A stretch of 64,000 nucleotides of DNA from an uncultured Clostridia bacterium (GTDB lineage: Bacteria; Bacillota; Clostridia; Christensenellales; UBA1242): positions 1-64,000 of the forward strand of contig CALVMV010000001.1 in assembly GCA_944349375.1 (NCBI GenBank), written 5' to 3'. Under the pieces are notes generated by a model, which was not told where the DNA came from, did not search any database, and worked only from the letters and a program-made list of their open reading frames with translations. Made by a program: the position numbers and the translations under genes. This document shows positions 60,037 to 64,000 of the stretch, piece after piece (positions within the stretch are counted from its first letter, which is position 1; each line of letters opens with the position of its first letter).

Positions 60037-61362
60037 TTAAGCCACCTCCAACTCAATCAATCCACTAGAGCTTTCAGCAGAAAGAACCATAAAATCTGAT
60101 AACCCAGAATCAGAAGTAAAACCAACAAAAGTCATCCCTAATTCAGAAAGAACTTCTTCGTCAATAAAAATTGATAAAATAATAGAATCTGATTTTGATA
60201 AATAAATATCTCTAAATTCTTGTTTAAGCTTTAAAGCATATTGATTGTCAACAACTTTAATATAATCAAAATCGTATATATCAACATTAACTAATTGTCG
60301 GCCAACAAAATAATCACCAGAAGAAGAACTTGAGCCATCAAGTGAATATGTAGAACTACCATGAAGAACACCAAACATACTATCTTGAGCATTTTTTGCT
60401 CCATTTGCTGAGATAGTAACTTTTATCGAATAATAAGACCTCATATTTTGTTGAACTTTCAAACTATCTTCTTGGTTAAGTTGAATACCAGCTGTCATAT
60501 CATCTTCCGATCCATAATAATTAAATATATCTGCAAATTCAAAAACATAAGTTCCATTAGTTCCAGCAGGAAGTGCTTGAATTTGTTCATATAGAACATA
60601 AGCTAAATAATCCACATTATAATTATTATAGATATTACTGCGTCCCGAATTAATAACTGCATTTTTATCATTTTCAAATTCTTCAGGCCCTGAAAAATCA
60701 GAAGCTGAAACATAATCTGCACCTTTAAATTGAATATAGACAGAATTTTCTTCACCACCAAAATTAGCAACAATATAAGAATCTTCTGTTAAAGGATTTG
60801 ATGAACCTGTTGATCCATCATTAGCAAATTGTTGATAAGAATATCTAGAAGCGCCATCAAGAATAGTTGGACTCATATAATTAGCAGTCCATTCTTTATA
60901 CCAAAGCCATGCTCCAGTTTTCCACAAACAAGAACTAACAAAATTTGTTTTTTCCAAAATTGAAACAAATTCGTCCATATTAGAAAAATCAAAATTTGAC
61001 CCCATTTTAACTAAAGTATCGGAATAATCTTGCAAAGTAAACCATTCTATTTTATCAGTAGGAGAATCAGCAACATATTGAACACCTTGTGAATAAAAGT
61101 CAGTTTGAGATCCATCTGTAAAACCATTTAATTTGATTTCAAACATTTCAAGACCTTGACCATCTGCATTTTGGTTATACTGAACTTCAATTATATTTCG
61201 AGTTTCACCAGAAGCATTTTCAAGTTCACCAACATAAAAAGTATTAGTAACAAATTTTTCTTTACCAAAAACAGCTACATAAGCATACCAAAATATAACA
61301 CCAAAACAAATAGTCAAAACTAATACAAGCGCAAATATTCCGACAATTTTTCCTTTACTCAT
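60037..61362 (-). CDS. Membrane-anchored phage surface protein, unknown
   Basis: A 441-residue protein with a single N-terminal membrane helix (residues about 8-32) and an acidic, beta-rich remainder with Ser/Gly-rich loops (LDGSSSSSGDY). No family is recognised. The ATG at 61362 is chosen because GAGG lies 8 bp upstream and overlaps the stop of the 26-residue gene; a TTG 12 bp further upstream has no ribosome site. It follows the coat candidates, which is the place of minor virion proteins in Ff phages. Confidence 0.65.
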   Translation of the reverse strand: MSKGKIVGIFALVLVLTICFGVIFWYAYVAVFGKEKFVTNTFYVGELENASGETRNIIEVQYNQNADGQGLEMFEIKLNGFTDGSQTDFYSQGVQYVADSPTDKIEWFTLQDYSDTLVKMGSNFDFSNMDEFVSILEKTNFVSSCLWKTGAWLWYKEWTANYMSPTILDGASRYSYQQFANDGSTGSSNPLTEDSYIVANFGGEENSVYIQFKGADYVSASDFSGPEEFENDKNAVINSGRSNIYNNYNVDYLAYVLYEQIQALPAGTNGTYVFEFADIFNYYGSEDDMTAGIQLNQEDSLKVQQNMRSYYSIKVTISANGAKNAQDSMFGVLHGSSTYSLDGSSSSSGDYFVGRQLVNVDIYDFDYIKVVDNQYALKLKQEFRDIYLSKSDSIILSIFIDEEVLSELGMTFVGFTSDSGLSDFMVLSAESSSGLIELEVA

Positions 61363-61370
61363 ATTTAACC

Positions 61371-61451
61371 TCAAATAACACCTTTTATGAATACTCCTAA
61401 ACTTGCAAGCAATATTATAAAGATCAAAATTTTAAAAATTATTTTTATCAT
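61371..61451 (-). CDS. 26-residue hydrophobic peptide, candidate minor coat protein
   Basis: ATG at 61451, stop TGA at 61371-61373. The peptide is a single hydrophobic helix with lysines at both ends (MIKIIFKILIFIILLASLGV, then FIKGVI). Its size and shape resemble pVII/pIX of Ff phages (about 33 residues). GGAAA stands before the ATG, and its stop overlaps the ribosome site of the next gene, so the two would be coupled. It lies between the coat candidate and the first surface protein. Confidence 0.6.
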   Translation of the reverse strand: MIKIIFKILIFIILLASLGVFIKGVI

Positions 61452-61523
61452 AAAAAATGTTTCCTTTTCGACTTTTAAAAAAATAAAGGGAAGGGGAATA
61501 ACCCCACACCCCTTTAAAATTAA

Positions 61524-61751
61524 CTATTTAATAAAATGTAACATGGTTGTTGTCTGCTCAACAGCTTCAGCACCTTCTTGCACTTTATCTGGTGTAAACC
61601 AAATTTTCAAAGTTTCAACAAAAGTAGTACCTTCACATCCACCATAGATTAAAACTGCAAGACAAAAAAGTGCGGCCAAAACAAAAATAGACAAAATAAC
61701 ATAACCTATAACTTTCAACCATGTTGGTGAACCATAACTATATCTAGCCAT
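61524..61751 (-). CDS. 75-residue candidate major coat protein
   Basis: A short protein with one membrane helix at about residues 13-36 (LKVIGYVILSIFVLAALFCLAVLIYGG) and an amphipathic C-terminal helix with a run of Glu (VQEGAEAVEQ). Size, single helix and position after the ssDNA-binding candidate fit pVIII-type coat proteins, although the charge layout is not the classic acidic-N/basic-C one. AAGGAG lies 10 bp before the ATG. Confidence 0.6.
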   Translation of the reverse strand: MARYSYGSPTWLKVIGYVILSIFVLAALFCLAVLIYGGCEGTTFVETLKIWFTPDKVQEGAEAVEQTTTMLHFIK

Positions 61752-61768
61752 CTATTTTTTCTCCTTAT

Positions 61769-62098
61769 TTATTTTTTTTCAATCAAAACACATGATTCAG
61801 GTTTTGGTGTTATAGTTTGGCCATACTGAGCAAGAAGATATTTAACTTTAGCCCAATCGCCAAATTTTGCTTTATCATATATTTCTTTATCAACTTTATA
61901 ATTTAAACGAGTTCCATTCAAAATACCAGTGTTCTTATCAAAATCTTCTTCATCACAAGATACAATATCTAAATAATATTCCTCAGGTTTTGAATCCCAT
62001 TTTCGAGTTCCATCAAAACTTTCTCCAGCTTCTCTAGCTTTAACAAATTTCTTTGAAATTATCATTCCAATTTCACGCATAGGTTTATTTTCTAACAT
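61769..62098 (-). CDS. Candidate ssDNA-binding protein (pV position)
   Basis: A 109-residue soluble protein without membrane helix. GAGG lies 9 bp before the ATG at 62098; a GTG 15 bp upstream is unlikely. The sequence alternates short strands with charged turns (EEYYLDIVSCDEED, TRLNYKVDKEIYDKAKFGDWAKVKYLLAQYGQ), compatible with a small OB fold. It precedes the coat gene as gene V does in Ff phages. No family match is recognised, so the role rests on size and position. Confidence 0.5.
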   Translation of the reverse strand: MLENKPMREIGMIISKKFVKAREAGESFDGTRKWDSKPEEYYLDIVSCDEEDFDKNTGILNGTRLNYKVDKEIYDKAKFGDWAKVKYLLAQYGQTITPKPESCVLIEKK

Positions 62099-62231
62099 AT
62101 TTAAATTCCTCACTTTTAACTTTTAAATTTAATTATTCAATATCATTCAATCACTTAAAAAAATCAACTTTAACTATTGATTATGTGCAAGGACTCTTTG
62201 CCTTGACTTACAGTTTATTAAGTTATAGAAG

Positions 62232-62267
62232 AAAAGACGTCTTTTATTTTTTTTCCGACGTCGGAAA
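62232..62267. promoter_or_regulatory. Paired palindromes with a common GACGTC core
   Basis: AAAAGACGTCTTTT (62232-62245, 14 bp) and TTTCCGACGTCGGAAA (62252-62267, 16 bp) are both perfect palindromes with the same GACGTC centre, 14 bp centre to centre apart including the spacer. They lie in the gap between the 62-residue and 109-residue genes. Protein-binding sites or hairpins are possible. Confidence 0.65.
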
Positions 62268-62286
62268 TTTTATTTGCCATAAATAA

Positions 62287-62475
62287 CTATTTATGTTTTT
62301 TCTTTGTTCCCCAAGAGTTCAAAGTATAAGTCTTTTTTCTATCAATTTGAACTGCAAAATTTTGAGCATCCCTAAAAGTATCAAAAGACTTAATACCATT
62401 TTCTTTGCCAAAACCTGATTTATGTGAATATGACACAAAATAAGGTTTTGTTTTTCGACCTTTAATAATCTCCAC
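62287..62475 (-). CDS. 62-residue basic phage protein
   Basis: Starts at GTG with AAAAGG close upstream, so the start is not certain. The basic sequence (VSYSHKSGFGKENGIKSFDTFRDAQNFAVQIDRKK) suggests a small strand-strand-helix fold as in integrase arm-type or AP2-like DNA-binding domains. This is only a resemblance. It sits upstream of the ssDNA-binding candidate and the palindrome pair. Confidence 0.5.
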   Translation of the reverse strand: MEIIKGRKTKPYFVSYSHKSGFGKENGIKSFDTFRDAQNFAVQIDRKKTYTLNSWGTKKKHK

Positions 62476-62539
62476 ATCCTTTTAATTAAATTTTTGTAAA
62501 CTAGTTATCGACTTTTAATCTAGTAATAATGGACTATGG

Positions 62540-62560
62540 CTTTGGGACTTCAACCCAAAG
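62540..62560. other. Perfect hairpin in the 216-bp gap 62,476-62,691
   Basis: CTTTGGG ACTTCAA CCCAAAG, 7-bp stem with 7-nt loop, no T-run. The gap has no convincing gene. It may be a replication or packaging element. Confidence 0.55.
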
Positions 62561-62691
62561 AAGAACAATGACAGCACATATCAGTTCAGGGTAGGAGGGA
62601 TGTCTTGTGAAAAATTTATCAAAACAAAATATCAAAGATTTATTTTGTGCTTAACCCCGTGTTTGTCTGAGAATTTCACCACCATAGCAAT

Positions 62692-62817
62692 TTAATAAGG
62701 TAATGAATTATCTACCTTTAAAAGCCTTTCCTTTAAATGCGCATTTTCTTTAAGCAATTTCTCATTCTCTTTCTTCAAAGAATCGCATTCCATTAATAAA
62801 TTTTTTATTGCTCCCAT
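62692..62817 (-). CDS. 41-residue leucine-zipper-like phage protein
   Basis: The ATG at 62817 lies 5 bp after GAGG. The protein is almost one coiled coil with heptad leucines (LLMECDSLKKENEKLLKENA). A longer frame from 62910 has no ribosome site and overlaps the upstream small gene. Third gene of the short early operon. Confidence 0.6.
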   Translation of the reverse strand: MGAIKNLLMECDSLKKENEKLLKENAHLKERLLKVDNSLPY

Positions 62818-62824
62818 ATCAACC

Positions 62825-62947
62825 TCAAATTCCTTGAACTTGATATTCAATGCCAGCAATCTTAAAAGCTGTAACTTTTTTGAGCATAGTTTGTAAATCA
62901 GAACATTCATAAACAGAGTTTTTTGTCTTAACTAAATACTTTTTCAC
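62825..62947 (-). CDS. 40-residue early phage protein
   Basis: Starts at GTG that overlaps the stop of the previous gene (GTGA), with AAGGAG about 13 bp upstream. Sequence starts MKKYLVKTKNSVYECSDLQT and ends GIEYQVQGI. No family recognised. The stop codon touches the ribosome site of the next gene. Overlap architecture is the main evidence. Confidence 0.55.
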   Translation of the reverse strand: MKKYLVKTKNSVYECSDLQTMLKKVTAFKIAGIEYQVQGI

Positions 62948-63051
62948 TTTCCCATTTCTCCTTTTTTTTCGTTAAATTTAATCTGTGCCATAAATCGACT
63001 ATAACTTACCTGTCTTCTACCTATGTAAAACTTAGCATTATGTAATATCAT
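62944..63051 (-). CDS. 35-residue first gene of the early operon
   Basis: ATG at 63051 behind AAAGGAGG, one of the best ribosome sites in the element. The peptide is basic (FYIGRRQVSYSRFMAQIKFN). It is the first gene after the strong leftward promoter and overlapping operator, so it may be an early regulator, comparable to small Cro- or excision-type proteins; no domain is recognised. Confidence 0.58.
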   Translation of the reverse strand: MILHNAKFYIGRRQVSYSRFMAQIKFNEKKGEMGK

Positions 63052-63060
63052 TTAATCCTC

Positions 63061-63095
63061 CTTTAAAAATAGTTACTTTTTAACTATTTTTAAAG
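63061..63095. promoter_or_regulatory. Operator 1: perfect 15-bp inverted repeat
   Basis: CTTTAAAAATAGTTA, 5-bp spacer, TAACTATTTTTAAAG. It lies at the expected start point of the leftward promoter and 10 bp before the first early gene. Likely repressor site. Confidence 0.78.
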
Positions 63096-63124
63096 ATTAT
63101 AGTCCAAATATGAATAATAGTCAA
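63096..63124 (-). promoter_or_regulatory. Leftward (early/lytic) prophage promoter
   Basis: On the minus strand TTGACT (63119-63124), exactly 17 bp, TATAAT (63096-63101). The -35 overlaps operator 2 and the start overlaps operator 1. Confidence 0.85.
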
Positions 63125-63129
63125 CTATT
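63116..63129. promoter_or_regulatory. Operator 2: AATAGT-CA-ACTATT
   Basis: A 14-bp inverted repeat sharing the ATAGTT/AACTAT half-site with operator 1, covering the -35 of the leftward promoter. A further half-site TTAGTTA follows at 63131-63137. Confidence 0.7.
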
Positions 63130-63141
63130 TTTAGTTATAAA

Positions 63142-63170
63142 TTGAATAAAATTTAAAAATTTTATATATT
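63142..63170 (+). promoter_or_regulatory. Rightward promoter of the repressor
   Basis: TTGAAT (63142-63147), 17 bp, TATATT (63165-63170). The leader to the ATG at 63187 would be about 10 nt, just enough for AGGAGG. Moderately supported. Confidence 0.55.
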
Positions 63171-63186
63171 TTTATTAGGAGGGTAT

Positions 63187-63540
63187 ATGAAAATTAGAGA
63201 ATTTAGATTAAAAAATAACTTTTCACAACAAGAAATCGCAAAATTGTTAAATACTTCACAAAGTAACTACAGTAAATACGAAAGAAATGAAATCGAACCT
63301 GATTTACAAACATTAAAAAAACTAGCAGATTATTTTCATACAACTATTGATAGTTTATTAGAACATGAAGTTCCTTATTTAATTGATAAAAGCATTTTAA
63401 ATGATGAACAAAACAATCTAATAAATAAAATAATAAATTTAAATAAAGAACAATGTATGCTTGTAGATGCTTACATAGAAGGCTTAAAAGTCGGACAAAA
63501 GAAACAAGAAGATATAATAAAGAGATTAAAAGGAGAATAA
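63187..63540 (+). CDS. Cro/CI-type (XRE) phage repressor
   Basis: A 117-residue protein. Residues 1-58 are a helix-turn-helix_3 domain (REFRLKNNFSQQEIAKLLNT, SQSNYSKYERNEIEPD). Residues 60-117 probably form a helical oligomerisation part. AGGAGG stands 4 bp before the ATG. It is divergent from the early operon across operators with a common half-site, so it most likely represses the leftward promoter and maintains the prophage. Confidence 0.88.
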   Translation: MKIREFRLKNNFSQQEIAKLLNTSQSNYSKYERNEIEPDLQTLKKLADYFHTTIDSLLEHEVPYLIDKSILNDEQNNLINKIINLNKEQCMLVDAYIEGLKVGQKKQEDIIKRLKGE

Positions 63541-63548
63541 ACTAAACT

Positions 63549-64000
63549 ATGACAGGAAAGACGTGCCAAATATGTGGCAAAAATTCTGGAATTTATCCTT
63601 TATGCAAAGAACATTTAGAAATGAAAGCAGAAGGATTAGTATTTAAAAATGAAAAAACAGGAAAATGGGAATTAACAAAGTTACAAAATACAAAAAAAGA
63701 AATAGAAAGTGAAGAATTGATAGAATATCAAAACATTAATGAAACATGTTGTATATGTGGAGAATATGCTCCATTTGGAAAACAGTGTAAAGATTGTTAT
63801 TATGAAACTTTAGATTACAAAGATAATATAGACAAAAACAGGAAAGCAACTGAGTTAAGAGAATGGTATTATAATTTAAGACGATCAACTTTTAAACAAA
63901 ATGATATTTACATAAAACAATCATATTGCAACAAACTTATAGCATTAGCAATTTTATGTAGAGATTTGCATAACGATGATTCTCTTATTTCACGAGTTTA
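63549..64000 (+). CDS. Zinc-ribbon-containing protein, 3'-truncated
   Basis: Open frame of 150 codons running off the window, starting 8 bp after the repressor stop, with GGAG inside the end of the repressor gene. Two Cys-rich units are seen: C-x2-C-x8-C-x2-H at the N-terminus (CQICGKNSGIYPLCKEH) and C-x2-C-x8-C-x2-C (CICGEYAPFGKQCKDC) in the middle. The rest is charged and helical. It is probably co-transcribed with the repressor. Zinc binding is inferred from spacing; the role is unknown. Confidence 0.62.
   Translation, partial: MTGKTCQICGKNSGIYPLCKEHLEMKAEGLVFKNEKTGKWELTKLQNTKKEIESEELIEYQNINETCCICGEYAPFGKQCKDCYYETLDYKDNIDKNRKATELREWYYNLRRSTFKQNDIYIKQSYCNKLIALAILCRDLHNDDSLISRV

Larger units (their letters stand above)
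51844..64000. mobile_element. Integrated filamentous phage (inovirus-like), right end outside the window
   Basis: A run of small, tightly packed minus-strand genes begins at the 3' end of tRNA-fMet. It contains a Zot/pI ATPase, an HUH initiator, very small hydrophobic coat candidates, large membrane-anchored proteins and, at the right, a Cro/CI repressor with divergent promoters. The gene order from right to left (small early genes, ssDNA-binding candidate, coat, 26-residue peptide, three large surface proteins, Zot, intergenic hairpins, initiator) follows the Ff-phage plan. No portal, capsid, terminase or conjugation gene is seen, which argues against tailed phages and ICEs. No integrase appears up to 64,000. 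The left boundary is inferred from the tRNA. Confidence 0.8.

Noticed and set aside
62587..62691. Plus-strand 31-codon frame after GGTAGGAGGG at 62,590
   Set aside because: The ribosome site abuts the ATG with no spacing, and no transcript start is evident on that strand.
51844..64000. Integrative conjugative element or tailed prophage
   Set aside because: No relaxase, type IV secretion, terminase, portal or capsid genes; the Zot plus HUH plus mini-coat set fits an inovirus.

Overview
The window is strongly AT-rich bacterial DNA from a low-GC Firmicutes-like organism, most plausibly an uncultured Clostridia-type anaerobe. The grounds are near-consensus TTGACA-17-TATAAT promoters before many genes, AGGAGG-type ribosome sites, pyruvate phosphate dikinase, a short omega subunit, and the Firmicutes-style order rpoZ-priA-def-fmt-rlmN-rsgA-rpe. 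The species cannot be named from this sequence alone.

Chromosomal part (1-51,843). The window opens inside a sugar-phosphate isomerase/epimerase gene. Next come a tRNA-Ile, a broken tRNA-Ile copy, and a tRNA-Ser. A P-loop kinase-like gene and a DUF6512-like membrane protein follow. Then come a surface transglutaminase-like protein with InlB-type repeats, an MscS channel, phosphoglycerate mutase (gpmI) and a TtcA-like tRNA thiolase. From 9,468 to 27,926 a single gene encodes a lipoprotein of about 6,150 residues with GLUG-type repeats, which takes up more than a quarter of the window. A small orphan gene, ppdK, rpoZ and a tightly coupled priA-def-fmt-rlmN-rsgA-rpe cluster follow on the + strand. 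After a DUF2188-like gene the coding strand switches to minus: tmk, a diaminopentanoate-dehydrogenase-like gene, uvrC, hisS, a HelD-like helicase, gyrA and gyrB. Between hisS and the helicase is a 402-bp gap with two exact 22-bp repeats, each carrying a perfect DnaA box. Two membrane-protein genes and an initiator tRNA (fMet) close the chromosomal part.

Element (51,844 to past the right end). Directly after the tRNA-fMet lies a block of small minus-strand genes that I read as an integrated filamentous phage (inovirus). The supporting genes are a Zot/pI-type assembly ATPase, an HUH rolling-circle initiator with two tyrosines, a 75-residue coat candidate and a 26-residue hydrophobic peptide. 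There are also three large membrane-anchored or secreted proteins, two of which look like bacterial adhesins: one has BspA-type leucine-rich repeats and the other an InlB-type repeat. The order matches the general Ff-phage plan (ssDNA-binding, coat, adsorption, assembly, then initiator). At the right a Cro/CI-type repressor faces a strong divergent promoter embedded in inverted-repeat operators, a classic lysogeny switch. The left module has a MazF/PemK-like gene and, on the opposite strand, a roughly 115-nt RNA gene with its own promoter, five consecutive stem-loops and a terminator. No integrase is visible; the right end of the element is outside the window.

The most novel items are the Gram-positive-type filamentous prophage with adhesin-like tip proteins, its counter-strand structured RNA, its 26-residue gene, the giant GLUG lipoprotein and the DnaA-box repeats.
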